From Rubellimicrobium sp. (GTDB lineage Bacteria > Pseudomonadota > Alphaproteobacteria > Rhodobacterales > Rhodobacteraceae): 64,000 nucleotides of DNA. The notes under the pieces are model-generated. The model was not told the DNA's origin. It saw only the letters and a list, made by a program, of their open reading frames with translations, and searched no databases. The stretch spans positions 62,001 through 126,000 of the forward strand of contig JADYZU010000027.1 in assembly GCA_020852925.1 (NCBI GenBank). The letters run 5' to 3'. A program made the translations under genes and the position numbers. Of the stretch, positions 43,665-55,270 are shown piece after piece (within the stretch, counting starts at the first letter, position 1; the number at the start of each line of letters is the position of its first letter).

Positions 43665-44648
43665 ATGGCGTTCCGTCTCAAACTCGTCCCGACCGTGACG
43701 CGGATCGACTTCTTCCGCGGCTGGCAGTTCATCGCCGCCTTCTCGATCGTGCTCACGCTGGTCTCGCTGGGTTCGGCGCTGGTGCAGGGGTTCAACTTCG
43801 GCATCGACTTTCGCGGGGGCACCTCGATCCGCGCGGAATCGGTGAACCCGCCCGACCTGCCGGCGCTGCGCGCCCTGCTCGAGGGGCGCGACCTGTCCGA
43901 CGTGGCCCTGACCGAAGTGTTCGACCCCTCGTTCCGCCCCGATCAGCATGTCGTGCAGATCCGCGCCTCGAACAAGGGCGAGGAACCGGGGCTGAGCCCC
44001 GAGGAGGTCACCGCGCTTCAGCTGGCCTTGCAGACGGTGGACCCGGACCTGACCTTCACCTCGGCCGAATCGGTCAGCGGCAAGGTCTCGGGAGAGCTGG
44101 TCTGGACCGCGTTCCTGTCGATGGTCGCGGCCTCGGCGGGGATCCTTCTCTACCTGTGGATGCGGTTCGAATGGCAGTTCGCGGTCGGCGCGGTGCTGTC
44201 GCTGGTGCATGACGCGGTGGTGATCGTCGGGATCTGGTCGGTGTTCGGCCTGAAGTTCGACCTGACCACGGTGGCGGCGGTGCTGACCATCATCGGCTAT
44301 TCGGTGAACGACACGGTGGTGATCTTTGACCGCGTGCGCGAGAACCTGATGAAGTTCAAGCAGATGCCCCTGCGCGAGCTGTTGAACCTGACCATCAACG
44401 AAACCCTGTCGCGCACGGTCATGACCACGACGACCACGCTGCTGGCGCTGCTGGCGCTGCTGGCCTTCGGCGGGGACGTGATCCGGGGATTCGTGCTTGC
44501 CATGATCATCGGCGTGGTGTTCGGGGTCTATTCGACGGTCTATGTGGCGACCCTGACCGTCTACCTTCTGGGCATCACCCGCGACCGGCCGGAAAAGAAG
44601 GATCGCGGCCCCAATCCGCATGATCCCTACGCCCATGTCGGACATTAG
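43665..44648 (+). CDS. secF: Protein translocase subunit SecF
   Basis: A 327-residue partner of SecD, with the early [14 protein letters not shown] motif, a shorter periplasmic domain and six helices. The conserved [22 protein letters not shown] lies in the fourth or fifth helix. It is followed at once by the DUF498 gene. Confidence 0.98.
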   Translation: MAFRLKLVPTVTRIDFFRGWQFIAAFSIVLTLVSLGSALVQGFNFGIDFRGGTSIRAESVNPPDLPALRALLEGRDLSDVALTEVFDPSFRPDQHVVQIRASNKGEEPGLSPEEVTALQLALQTVDPDLTFTSAESVSGKVSGELVWTAFLSMVAASAGILLYLWMRFEWQFAVGAVLSLVHDAVVIVGIWSVFGLKFDLTTVAAVLTIIGYSVNDTVVIFDRVRENLMKFKQMPLRELLNLTINETLSRTVMTTTTTLLALLALLAFGGDVIRGFVLAMIIGVVFGVYSTVYVATLTVYLLGITRDRPEKKDRGPNPHDPYAHVGH

Positions 44649-44651
44649 GCC

Positions 44652-45005
44652 ATGCAGATGAACGAGGCGCCGCGCGACGGGCGCCTTGCCGTCGACGGCT
44701 ACGGGCCGGGGTTCTTTCGCATCGGCGGACGGGTGCACCGCGGCGCGGTCGCGGTGCTGCCGTCGGGGGTGCTGCCCTGGGGCGGCTACGGCGATACCGC
44801 GCCTCTTGCCGCTGCGGCGGGGGCGGTGGATGTGCTGCTCGTGGGCACCGGCGCGCAGATCGCGCCCCTGCCCGAAGGGTTCCGCGCCGCGCTGGAAGGC
44901 GCCGGGATCGCGGTCGAGTTCATGGCCAGCCCCGCCGCCTGCCGCACCTTCAACGTGCTCCTGGCCGAGGGGCGGCGCGTCGCGCTTGCGCTGATCGCGC
45001 TGTGA
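44652..45005 (+). CDS. Mth938-like (DUF498) protein
   Basis: A 117-residue protein of the Mth938/NDUFAF3-like fold: [26 protein letters not shown] at the start, [24 protein letters not shown] in the middle, and [21 protein letters not shown] at the end. The eukaryotic relative NDUFAF3 helps assemble complex I. Bacterial members sit next to secF in Rhodobacteraceae, but their role is not settled. The stop overlaps the ccmA start by one base. Confidence 0.9.
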   Translation: MQMNEAPRDGRLAVDGYGPGFFRIGGRVHRGAVAVLPSGVLPWGGYGDTAPLAAAAGAVDVLLVGTGAQIAPLPEGFRAALEGAGIAVEFMASPAACRTFNVLLAEGRRVALALIAL

Positions 45006-45625
45006 TGGCGGCGCTGTCGGTCAGCGACCTGGCGGTGTCGCGCGGCGGCGTGGTGCTGTTGCGCGGGGTGTCGTTCACGCTGGAACCCGGTCAGGCGCTG
45101 ATCCTGCGGGGGCCGAACGGGGTGGGCAAGACCTCGCTCCTGCGGACGCTGGCCGGGGTGCAGCCGCCGGTGTCGGGCCGCATCGAGGGCGCGCTGGACG
45201 CGGCGGCGCTGGCCGGCCATGCCGACGGGGTGAAGGCGCAACTGACCGTGCGCGAGAACCTGGCCTTCTGGGCCGGGCTTTACGGGCGGAAGTTCGACGA
45301 CGCGATCCTGCGGGCATTCGACCTCGCCGCTCTGGCCGACCGGCCGGGGGGCGCGCTCTCGGCCGGGCAGAAGCGGCGGCTGGGCCTTGCGCGGCTGGCG
45401 GTGACGGGGCGGCGGGTGCTGTTGCTCGATGAACCCACGGTCTCGCTCGATGCCGCTTCGGTGGCGCTCTTCGGGCGCTGGCTGGGCGGATCGCATCTGG
45501 CCGGGGGCGGGATCGCGGTGATCGCCACCCATATCGACCCCGCGATCGCGGCGCCCGAACTGGACCTTGGCGCCTTGCGCGCGCCCCCGGACGCGCCCGG
45601 CGGCGCGCATGAGGCCTTCCTGTGA
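45005..45625 (+). CDS. ccmA: Heme exporter ATP-binding protein CcmA
   Basis: A 206-residue ABC ATPase: Walker A in [13 protein letters not shown], signature [14 protein letters not shown] and Walker [13 protein letters not shown], with the switch histidine in ATH. It works with CcmB, CcmC and CcmD to release holo-CcmE in cytochrome c maturation. The ATG at 45005 overlaps the DUF498 stop, and an adjacent GTG at 45002 would be the only alternative. Confidence 0.97.
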   Translation: MAALSVSDLAVSRGGVVLLRGVSFTLEPGQALILRGPNGVGKTSLLRTLAGVQPPVSGRIEGALDAAALAGHADGVKAQLTVRENLAFWAGLYGRKFDDAILRAFDLAALADRPGGALSAGQKRRLGLARLAVTGRRVLLLDEPTVSLDAASVALFGRWLGGSHLAGGGIAVIATHIDPAIAAPELDLGALRAPPDAPGGAHEAFL

Positions 45626-46278
45626 GGGCGCTGGTGCTTCGTGACCTGCGCCTGGCGCTGCGGGCGGGGGGCGGATTCGGCCTTGGCCTGGCGTTCCTGC
45701 TGGTGGTGGTGCTGCTCGTGCCGTTCGGCGTCGGCCCGGATCAGGCGCTGCTGCGGCCGGTGGCGCCGGGGATCCTGTGGGTGGGGGCGCTGCTGGCGGT
45801 GCTGCTCTCGCTCGAGCGGATCTTCGCGCTTGACCACGAGGACGGTTCGCTCGTGCTGATCATGACCGCGCCGATCCCGGGCGAAGGCGTGGCGCTGGCC
45901 AAGGCGGGGGCGCACTGGCTGACCACCGGGGTGCCGATCACGCTGGCGGCGCCGGTGCTGGCGGTGCTGCTGGACCTGGCGCCGGGGGCGCACGGGTGGC
46001 TGCTGCTGTCGCTGGCCATCGGCACGCCGGCGCTGTCGATGATCGGCACCTTCGGCGCGGCGGTGACGCTGGGCCTGCGGCGGGGGGGGCTGCTGCTGTC
46101 GCTGCTGGTGCTGCCGCTTTATGTGCCCACGCTCATCTTCGGGGCCGAAGTGGTGCGCCGCGGCGCCGAGGGACAGCCGCTGGCGGTGCCCCTTCTGATG
46201 CTGGGCGGGATCACGCTGGGGGCGCTGGCGCTTCTGCCCTTTGCCACGGCCTGGGTGCTGCGGGTCAATCTGCGGTGA
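45622..46278 (+). CDS. ccmB: Heme exporter permease CcmB
   Basis: A 218-residue membrane protein with six helices and the CcmB features [11 protein letters not shown] at the N-terminus, [23 protein letters not shown], and the run of Leu/Gly helices after it. It forms the permease of the CcmAB transporter. The GTG start at 45622 overlaps the ccmA stop by four bases. Confidence 0.96.
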   Translation: MRALVLRDLRLALRAGGGFGLGLAFLLVVVLLVPFGVGPDQALLRPVAPGILWVGALLAVLLSLERIFALDHEDGSLVLIMTAPIPGEGVALAKAGAHWLTTGVPITLAAPVLAVLLDLAPGAHGWLLLSLAIGTPALSMIGTFGAAVTLGLRRGGLLLSLLVLPLYVPTLIFGAEVVRRGAEGQPLAVPLLMLGGITLGALALLPFATAWVLRVNLR

Positions 46279-46319
46279 GGTGCATTGCCCCGTCCCCGCC
46301 CCGGCGCTAAGGAGGCGGC

Positions 46320-47060
46320 ATGTCGATCTGGGAATATGCCAACCCCAAGAAGTTCACCGATACCTTTTCCCCCTGGGCGCCGCGCCTTCTGGGGCTGGCG
46401 GCGATTCTGCTGGTGACGGGGCTGGGCTGGGGATTCTTCCTGACCCCGGACGCGCAGAACTTCGGCTCGACCGTCAAGATCATCTACATCCATGTGCCCG
46501 CGGCCTTTCTGGCGATCAATGCCTGGATCATGATGCTGGTCACTTCGCTGGTCTGGCTGGTGCGGCGCCATCATGTGAGCGCCCTTGCCGCCCGCGCCGC
46601 GGCGCCGGTGGGCGTGGTCATGACCGTGATCGCCCTTGTCAGCGGCGCGATCTGGGGACAGCCGATGTGGGGCACCTGGTGGGTCTGGGATCCACGCCTG
46701 ACCTCGTTTCTGGTGCTGTTCCTGTTCTACCTTGGCTATCTGGCGCTGTGGGAGGCGATCGCGGACCCCGATGTGGCGGCCGACCTGACCTCGGCCGTGT
46801 GCATCGTCGGGTCGGTGTTCGCGCTTCTGTCGCGCTATGCCGTGAATTTCTGGAGCCAGGGCCTGCATCAGGGCGCGTCTCTCTCGCTCGACCGGCGGGA
46901 AAACGTCGCCGATGTCTACTGGCTGCCGCTGGTCGTCGCCATGGCGGGATTCGTGGTGCTGTTCGTGGCGCTGGTCCTTCTGCGCACCGTGACCGAAATC
47001 CGGCTGCGCCGCATCGCCGCGCTGCGCGCCCGGGCCGAACGCGCCGGCGCAGCGGCATGA
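46320..47060 (+). CDS. ccmC: Heme handling protein CcmC
   Basis: A 246-residue, six-helix protein of the heme-handling family. It carries the periplasmic tryptophan-rich WGTWWVWDPRLTS motif, flanked by histidine ligands (IYIHVPAAFLA before it and a later LHQGASLS). CcmC loads heme onto CcmE. It begins 41 bases after ccmB behind AAGGAGG. The short ccmD gene follows. Confidence 0.97.
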   Translation: MSIWEYANPKKFTDTFSPWAPRLLGLAAILLVTGLGWGFFLTPDAQNFGSTVKIIYIHVPAAFLAINAWIMMLVTSLVWLVRRHHVSALAARAAAPVGVVMTVIALVSGAIWGQPMWGTWWVWDPRLTSFLVLFLFYLGYLALWEAIADPDVAADLTSAVCIVGSVFALLSRYAVNFWSQGLHQGASLSLDRRENVADVYWLPLVVAMAGFVVLFVALVLLRTVTEIRLRRIAALRARAERAGAAA

Positions 47061-47085
47061 GCGGCCGGCGCGCGGGGGGGAGATG

Positions 47086-47232
47086 ATGCCCGATCTGGGA
47101 CGCTACGCGGTCGAGGTGCTCTCGACCTGGGGGATCAGCCTCGGGCTCGTCGGGCTGCTGATCTGGCAGAGCCTGCGGCGCGCGCGCCGGGTGCGCGACG
47201 AACTGGCGCGGATCGAACGGGGCGGGGAATGA
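47086..47232 (+). CDS. ccmD: Cytochrome c maturation membrane protein CcmD
   Basis: A 48-residue protein: a short N-terminal piece (PDLGRYAVEVLSTWG), one membrane helix (ISLGLVGLLIWQSL) and a basic helix RRARRVRDELARIE, the standard CcmD layout. CcmD releases holo-CcmE from the CcmABC complex. A G-rich ribosome binding site (47075-47082) favours the ATG at 47086 over the one at 47083. Its stop overlaps the ccmG start. Confidence 0.9.
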   Translation: MPDLGRYAVEVLSTWGISLGLVGLLIWQSLRRARRVRDELARIERGGE

Positions 47233-47774
47233 GGATCAAGCCGCTTCTCCTGCTGCCCTGGGTGATCTTCATCGGCCTGATCGGCCTTGCCGCCGGGATG
47301 ATGATGCAGGAGCGCAGCCGCAACGAACTGCCCTCGACGCTGATCGGACAGCCCGCGCCGCGCGTCCCGGCCGAGGGGCTGCCGGGGCGCACCCTGCTGA
47401 CCGATGCCGACCTGCGCGCGGGCGAGGTGACGATCGTCAACTTCTGGGCAAGCTGGTGCCCGCCCTGCCGCGCCGAACACCCGACTCTGACCGACCTGGC
47501 GGCGCAGGGCCATCGCCTGGTCGGGGTGAATTTCCGCGACCGCGCCGACAATGCCGGAACCTATCTGGCGGGGGCGGGCGATCCGTTCCTGGCGCAGGGC
47601 TACGATCCGTCGGGGCGGGTCTCGATCGACTGGGGCGTGACCGCGCCGCCCGAGACCTTCATCCTGGGCGCGGATGGCACGGTCCTGTTCCGCTTTGTCG
47701 GGCCGCTGATCGGCAGCGATTACGAACAGCGGTTCCTGCCCGCGCTTGCCGCGGCTGCGAATGCGGCGCCCTGA
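47229..47774 (+). CDS. ccmG: Thiol:disulfide interchange protein CcmG/DsbE
   Basis: A 181-residue periplasmic thioredoxin-like protein held by an N-terminal helix (LLLLPWVIFIGLIGLAAGMMM). The active site is FWASWCPPCRAEHP. The later GVTAPPETFILGADG contains the cis-proline loop. It keeps apocytochrome CXXCH cysteines reduced for heme ligation. It ends the ccm run; ccmE, ccmF and ccmH are not in the window. Confidence 0.97.
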   Translation: MRIKPLLLLPWVIFIGLIGLAAGMMMQERSRNELPSTLIGQPAPRVPAEGLPGRTLLTDADLRAGEVTIVNFWASWCPPCRAEHPTLTDLAAQGHRLVGVNFRDRADNAGTYLAGAGDPFLAQGYDPSGRVSIDWGVTAPPETFILGADGTVLFRFVGPLIGSDYEQRFLPALAAAANAAP

Positions 47775-47849
47775 CGTTTGTCCTTGGCAATCCGCGGGAA
47801 ATCTGGATAGCTGGCCCTTCGTGATGGCAGTGGAGTGCAGGTGCGGCAT

Positions 47850-49220
47850 ATGGCCGAACTGAGCTGTTTCAAGAGCTATGACATTCGTGGCCGCCTCGGG
47901 ATCGACCTCGATCAGGCGCTGGCCTACCGGATCGGCCGCGGCTTTGCCCGCGTCCTCGTGCCGGGGCGGGTGGTGACGGGGCGCGACATCCGCGAATCGT
48001 CGCCCGCACTCCAGACCGCGCTCATCCAGGGGCTGCGCGACGAAGGCGTGGACGTGATCGACCTTGGCCTGTGCGGCACCGAGGAGGTCTATTTCGCCAC
48101 CGACCATTACGGCGCGGGCGGCGGGCTCATGGTCACGGCAAGCCATAATCCCCCCGACTGGAACGGCATCAAGATGGTGCGCGACGGCGGGCGGCCGGTG
48201 TCATGGGAAACCGGGCTGGGCGCAATCCACGATCTGGTCGCGGGGCCGCCCTTCGGCCCGGTGCGCAGCGCGGGCGCGCTGCGGCGCGAAAACCCGCGCG
48301 AGGCCTATGCCGACCGCGTGGTGTCCTATCTCGATCCGGCCGGGCTGCGGCCGCTGAACATCCTCGTGAACGCCGGCAACGGCGTGGCCGGGCCGGCCTT
48401 TGACGTGATCGCGGAACGGCTGGACGCGATCGGGGCTCCCTTCAGCTTTGTCCGGGTGAACCACGACCCCGATTCCGCCTTTCCGAACGGGATCCCGAAC
48501 CCGCTCCTGCCGGAAAACCAGCCGCTGACCGCCCGCGCCGTGCGCGAGTCGGGGGCGGATTTCGGCGTGGCCTGGGATGGCGATTTCGACCGCTGCTTCT
48601 TTTTCGACGAAACCGGCGCCTTCATCGACGGCGAATATGTGGTGGCGCTGCTGGCGCGGGCCTTTCTGGCCAAGGAACCGGGGGCGCGCATCGTCCATGA
48701 CCCGCGGGTGATGTGGAACCTTGTCGATGTGGTGACCGCGGGCGGCGGCGTGCCCGTAGCCTCGCGCAGCGGGCACAACCACCTGAAGGCGCGCATGCGC
48801 GAGGTCGATGCCGTCTATGGCGGCGAGATGTCGGCGCATCACTATTTCCGCGCCTTCATGTATTGCGATTCCGGCATGATCCCCTGGATCCTCGTGGCCG
48901 AACTGGTCAGCCGCGCGGGGCAGCCGCTGTCGGCGCTGGTGGCGGACATGCGGGCGCGGTTCCCCTCGTCGGGCGAGATCAACTTTGCCCCCGGCGACAT
49001 GACCGCCGCCGTGGCCCGGTTCGAGGCCGCCTTCCTGCCGCAGGCGCGGGGGGTGGACCGGCTTGACGGGATCAGCCTCGACATGGGCGACTGGCGCGCG
49101 AACCTGCGCATCTCCAACACCGAGAACATGCTGCGCCTGAACGTGGAAACCCGCGGCGACCGCGCCCTGCTCGAGGCGAAGGTGGCCGAAGTGTCCGCCG
49201 TGATCGACGGCCGCGCCTGA
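47850..49220 (+). CDS. manB: Phosphomannomutase/phosphoglucomutase
   Basis: A 456-residue alpha-D-phosphohexomutase: the start FKSYDIRGRLG, the phosphoserine loop VTASHNPPDWNGIKMV, the metal loop DGDFDRCFFFDE, the sugar loop GGEMSAHHYFR and the phosphate loop RISNTENMLRLNVE. It interconverts mannose or glucose 1- and 6-phosphates for polysaccharide and LPS synthesis. The ATG at 47850 lacks a good ribosome binding site. A GTG at 47835 would add five residues. Confidence 0.95.
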   Translation: MAELSCFKSYDIRGRLGIDLDQALAYRIGRGFARVLVPGRVVTGRDIRESSPALQTALIQGLRDEGVDVIDLGLCGTEEVYFATDHYGAGGGLMVTASHNPPDWNGIKMVRDGGRPVSWETGLGAIHDLVAGPPFGPVRSAGALRRENPREAYADRVVSYLDPAGLRPLNILVNAGNGVAGPAFDVIAERLDAIGAPFSFVRVNHDPDSAFPNGIPNPLLPENQPLTARAVRESGADFGVAWDGDFDRCFFFDETGAFIDGEYVVALLARAFLAKEPGARIVHDPRVMWNLVDVVTAGGGVPVASRSGHNHLKARMREVDAVYGGEMSAHHYFRAFMYCDSGMIPWILVAELVSRAGQPLSALVADMRARFPSSGEINFAPGDMTAAVARFEAAFLPQARGVDRLDGISLDMGDWRANLRISNTENMLRLNVETRGDRALLEAKVAEVSAVIDGRA

Positions 49221-49301
49221 TCCGTGCCTGACCGGAAGAGGCGCGAGAGCGGGGGGCGAGGCCCAGTCAGGGCCCCGCCCGTCCGTCCGTCCGCCCGCTG
49301 C

Positions 49302-52058
<2,757 letters not shown>

Positions 52059-52126
52059 GGCTTGTCCTTTCTGGCGTCGGGATGTCGGGCGCGGCAACCC
52101 GTGAGGGGCCGGGGCGTTCGGGGCAA

Positions 52127-52155
52127 TGTATACGGTTGCACACAATCAAAGCCAA
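52127..52155 (-). promoter_or_regulatory. Candidate acnA promoter
   Basis: On the minus strand TTGGCT (52150-52155) and TATACA (52127-52132) are exactly 17 bases apart, ending about 69 bases before the acnA ATG. It is the closest match to the standard promoter form in this window. Confidence 0.65.
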
Positions 52156-52295
52156 GGGGGGAGGCGACCGGCCGCACCCGTGTCCTCCTTGCCTTGGCGC
52201 GAGGATCGTCGCAAGTCATTGATTGGAACTTGAGCGGGCGGCGGCCTAGACCGGCGCGGTGCATATCCACGACGGTGGCAACCGGGGAGCGGCGA

Positions 52296-53093
52296 TTGAC
52301 GGCAGCGGGCGGGCAGGAAGGGCAGGGCCGGGGTCACGGGACGGTCGCGCGTCCGGGCCGGGTGCTGGCGCGCCTCGGCGGCTGGATCGCGGGGGCGTTC
52401 CTTGCGGCACAGCCGCTGGCCGCGCAATCGGTGCTGCGCCCGACCGACCGCCCCGCCGGGGCAAGCCCGGTCGTGGTCGAACTCTTCACCTCGCAAGGAT
52501 GCGCCACCTGCCCGCCGGCCGACGAGATGCTGGGCGATCTGGCCCGGATCGAGGGGGTGCTGCCGCTGGCGCTGCATGTGGACTACTGGGATTACATCGG
52601 CTGGCGCGATACCTTCGGATCGCCGATCTTCACCGCGCGCCAGCAGGCCTACGCCCTCGCCGCCGGAGAGCGGATGGTCTACACGCCGCAGATCATCGTC
52701 GGCGGGCGCGACCGGGTGATCGGCACCGATCCGCTGGCGGTCATGGCCTATGTCAACGCCCGCGCCGCCCGGCCCGAACCGGTAGCGGTCGCCCTGCTGC
52801 GCGAGGGTGAGTCCCTTGTGATCGAGGGTCATGCGGTGCTGCCTTTCGCGCGGCCGGTGGTGGTGCAGATGGTGCGCTTCCTGCCCGAGGTGCGGGTCGA
52901 GATCACGAGTGGCGAGAATGCGGGCCTGTCGCAGGATTATGTGAACGTGGTCACCGACTGGCGGTTGCTGGGCGAATGGGACGGGCGCGCGCCGCTGTCG
53001 CTGCGGGTCGAGGCGGCGGGCGCAGAGCCGGTGGCGGTCATCCTTCAGGAACCCGGCCCCGGGGCGATCCTGGCCTCGGCGGTGCTGCGCTGA
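52296..53093 (+). CDS. DUF1223 thioredoxin-like secreted protein
   Basis: A protein of about 265 residues. The likely start is the TTG at 52296, behind GGGGAG with a six-base spacer; a GTG at 52362 would give 243 residues and a shorter leader. A hydrophobic export segment (LGGWIAGAFLAAQPLAAQS) precedes the domain, so it should be periplasmic. The DUF1223 fold is thioredoxin-like, with VVELFTSQGCATCPPADEML holding a CxxC pair, then HVDYWDYIGWRD and YTPQIIVGG. A redox role is likely. Its last 49 bases overlap the 3' end of the convergent acyltransferase gene. Confidence 0.85.
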   Translation: MTAAGGQEGQGRGHGTVARPGRVLARLGGWIAGAFLAAQPLAAQSVLRPTDRPAGASPVVVELFTSQGCATCPPADEMLGDLARIEGVLPLALHVDYWDYIGWRDTFGSPIFTARQQAYALAAGERMVYTPQIIVGGRDRVIGTDPLAVMAYVNARAARPEPVAVALLREGESLVIEGHAVLPFARPVVVQMVRFLPEVRVEITSGENAGLSQDYVNVVTDWRLLGEWDGRAPLSLRVEAAGAEPVAVILQEPGPGAILASAVLR

Positions 53094-54106
53094 TCCCCCG
53101 GCGGGGGGTCGCCCGGATCGGGCAGTTTCCAGCGGCGGTGCACCCAGAACCACTGATCGGGATGGGCGGCCACGCGCGCCTCGAGCCGGGCGGTCATCGC
53201 GCGCATCATCCCGGCGGGCGGGGCATGGGCCACCGGTTCCTCGAGCACCACGTCGAAATCGAGCCCGTCCGGGCGGCGGATCGCGAAGGCCGGGATCACC
53301 GCCGCGTCAAGGCGCAGCGCCAGATCGGCCGCCGCGGTCGGGGTGAGGGCCGGCCGCCCGAGGAAGGGCAGCGCGATCCCGTCGTAATCGTGCAGGTCGA
53401 ACAGCAGGATCGCCACCCCGCCGCCCCGCAGATGGCGCACGAAGCCGCGCGTGCCGGCCGCGCCACGCTCGAATACCGGGCCGGGGCCGCCGGCATAGCG
53501 GCGCGCATAGCGGGCGTTGAAGAACGGGTTGGCCATCGGCCGATAGATCCCGGCCACGCCGGTGCCCTGCCGGCCCAGCAGGTGACGGATCGCCTCGGTA
53601 TTGCCGAAATGGCCGGAGACGAGGATCACCGGCCGCCCCGCGGCCTGCGCCGCCGCGAGGGCCGCGACCCCGGCGCCGGTTGCCGCCTGACCCGCCATCC
53701 GGCGCGAGAGTTCCGGCCCCGAATAATGTTCGATCAGGGTGCGACCGAAATTGTCGAGCGCGCCATCCGCCACCCGATGGCGGCGCTCCTCGGTCCAGTC
53801 CGGGTGGATCATGGCCAGATTGGCGCGCGCCCGCCGCCGGTAGCCGGCCAGCGGCCCGAGCAGCCTGCGCACGAGCCAGCCCATGACCGGCACGCGCAGA
53901 CGGTAGGGCAGGGCGCAGACCAGCGCGATCAGCCCGTGCAGCACCGCATCGGCCAGCCAGGCGCCGATCGTGCCGCGCGCGTTCCTTGCCCGTGCCAATT
54001 CCCGCCCGCCCCCTTGCGCCCGTCCGGTCCGGGCGCGTCTCGCGGCGCCCGGTCCAGATAGGGCCGCAGGCCCCCCCTTGCCAAGAGTGGCGCGCAGGAC
54101 GGTCAT
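53045..54106 (-). CDS. lpxL: Lipid A biosynthesis acyltransferase (LpxL/HtrB family)
   Basis: A 353-residue membrane-associated enzyme that adds a secondary acyl chain to lipid A from acyl-ACP. The catalytic H-x4-E is in SGHFGNTEA; the conserved FDLHDYDGIALPFLGRPA and the C-terminal WFWVHRRWK are also present. The N-terminal 40 residues are basic and low in complexity, so the true start may be internal, but the ATG at 54106 overlaps the fliG stop as ATGA. The gene runs on from fliG. Confidence 0.92.
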   Translation of the reverse strand: MTVLRATLGKGGPAALSGPGAARRARTGRAQGGGRELARARNARGTIGAWLADAVLHGLIALVCALPYRLRVPVMGWLVRRLLGPLAGYRRRARANLAMIHPDWTEERRHRVADGALDNFGRTLIEHYSGPELSRRMAGQAATGAGVAALAAAQAAGRPVILVSGHFGNTEAIRHLLGRQGTGVAGIYRPMANPFFNARYARRYAGGPGPVFERGAAGTRGFVRHLRGGGVAILLFDLHDYDGIALPFLGRPALTPTAAADLALRLDAAVIPAFAIRRPDGLDFDVVLEEPVAHAPPAGMMRAMTARLEARVAAHPDQWFWVHRRWKLPDPGDPPPGDQRSTAEARIAPGPGS

Positions 54107-55149
54107 GCGCCGTCCTCGTCATCCTCGGGCACGACCAGCGTGATCTCGCCGCTGTCGGCGCGTTCGCGGATCGCGGCGATCAGGAGGTTCTGCGCCCTTT
54201 CGCCGTCCTTGCGCCGGACCGAGCCGCGTTCGCGGAGTTCCTCGCGCAGCGATTCGGCCATGCGCTGCGACATGTTGGCAAGGATGTATTCCGCCACCGC
54301 CGCCTGATCCGCGCCCGAAGCCTGCGCATGGGCAAGCGCGGCCACGAGATCGGCGCTTTCGATGCCGCGCACCACGCGCGGCACGTCAAGGCGGCCCACC
54401 CGCGCCGGGATGTCGGCGAAGGTGAAGATGGCGCGGCGCACCTGATCGGCGAAACCGGCATCGGTCTCGGCCAGCGATTCGAGCACGGCGTCACGGGTCG
54501 CGGCCTCGCTCGAGTTGAGGATGGCGCCGATCCGCGCCACCGGGGGCACGGCAAAGGCGGTCTCGTGCCGGCCGGTGTAGTCGGCGGCCAGGGCGCCGCC
54601 GATGCGCGCCACCGCCTCGGGGCGGATGCCGGCGGTCTGCGACATGGCATAGGTGATGCGCCGCGCCCGGTCGCCGGGCAGCAGGCCAAGCACCTCGGCC
54701 GCGCGCGAGACCGGCAGTTTCGAGAGCGCGACCGCCGCCACTTCGGTGCTCTCGCGCTCCATCAGTCGCACGAGATCGGCGGCCGGCAGCGCCGCCACTT
54801 CGGTCCAGGGATCGCCCCCGCGCGCCGCGGCGGCCTCGCGCCGCAGGCGCGCCTGCGCCTCGGGCGAGAGTTGCCCGCCCAGCGCGGCCAGGGCCCCCTC
54901 GACCCCGCCGGGAGCGGCAATGCCCACCGATTCGACCGCGCGGGCGAATTCGTCGGCCACGGAATGCAGCGTCTCGCGGTCGACAAGGCGCAGCGCCGCC
55001 AGTTCGCGCGTGAGGTTGATCTGCACCTCCTCGGGCAGGCGCGAGAGCGCGATCTTCTGTCCGTCGTTGATGAGAAGCTGCACCACCATCGCCGCCTTGC
55101 GCCGGCGGCTTGCGAAATCCGGCATCACTTGAGCGCCTGCTGCGGCCAT
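54103..55149 (-). CDS. fliG: Flagellar motor switch protein FliG (diverged, isolated)
   Basis: A 348-residue FliG-like protein with all three domains. The N-terminal part has RKAAMVVQLLINDGQKIALSRL, the middle helical domain LMERESTEVAAVALSKLP, and the C-terminal domain YILANMSQRMAESLREELRERG with AQNLLIAAIRE. FliG forms the rotor ring that meets the MotA stator. The usual EHPQ of the middle domain, which helps bind FliM, reads ERES here. The start at 55149 has a GGGAGG site. No other flagellar gene is in the window. The gene lies downstream of a truncated luxR and overlaps lpxL. Confidence 0.87.
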   Translation of the reverse strand: MAAAGAQVMPDFASRRRKAAMVVQLLINDGQKIALSRLPEEVQINLTRELAALRLVDRETLHSVADEFARAVESVGIAAPGGVEGALAALGGQLSPEAQARLRREAAAARGGDPWTEVAALPAADLVRLMERESTEVAAVALSKLPVSRAAEVLGLLPGDRARRITYAMSQTAGIRPEAVARIGGALAADYTGRHETAFAVPPVARIGAILNSSEAATRDAVLESLAETDAGFADQVRRAIFTFADIPARVGRLDVPRVVRGIESADLVAALAHAQASGADQAAVAEYILANMSQRMAESLREELRERGSVRRKDGERAQNLLIAAIRERADSGEITLVVPEDDEDGA

Positions 55150-55270
55150 CCCCTGCCTCCCGTCCTTTCGGGCAGACAATCACCGCAAGATGAAGAAACC
55201 CTTAGCCCGGACCGGAAAATTCGTTCCCCGGCTGCGCCCCGGATGTGCCCGGATGCACGCGTGCGCCGGA

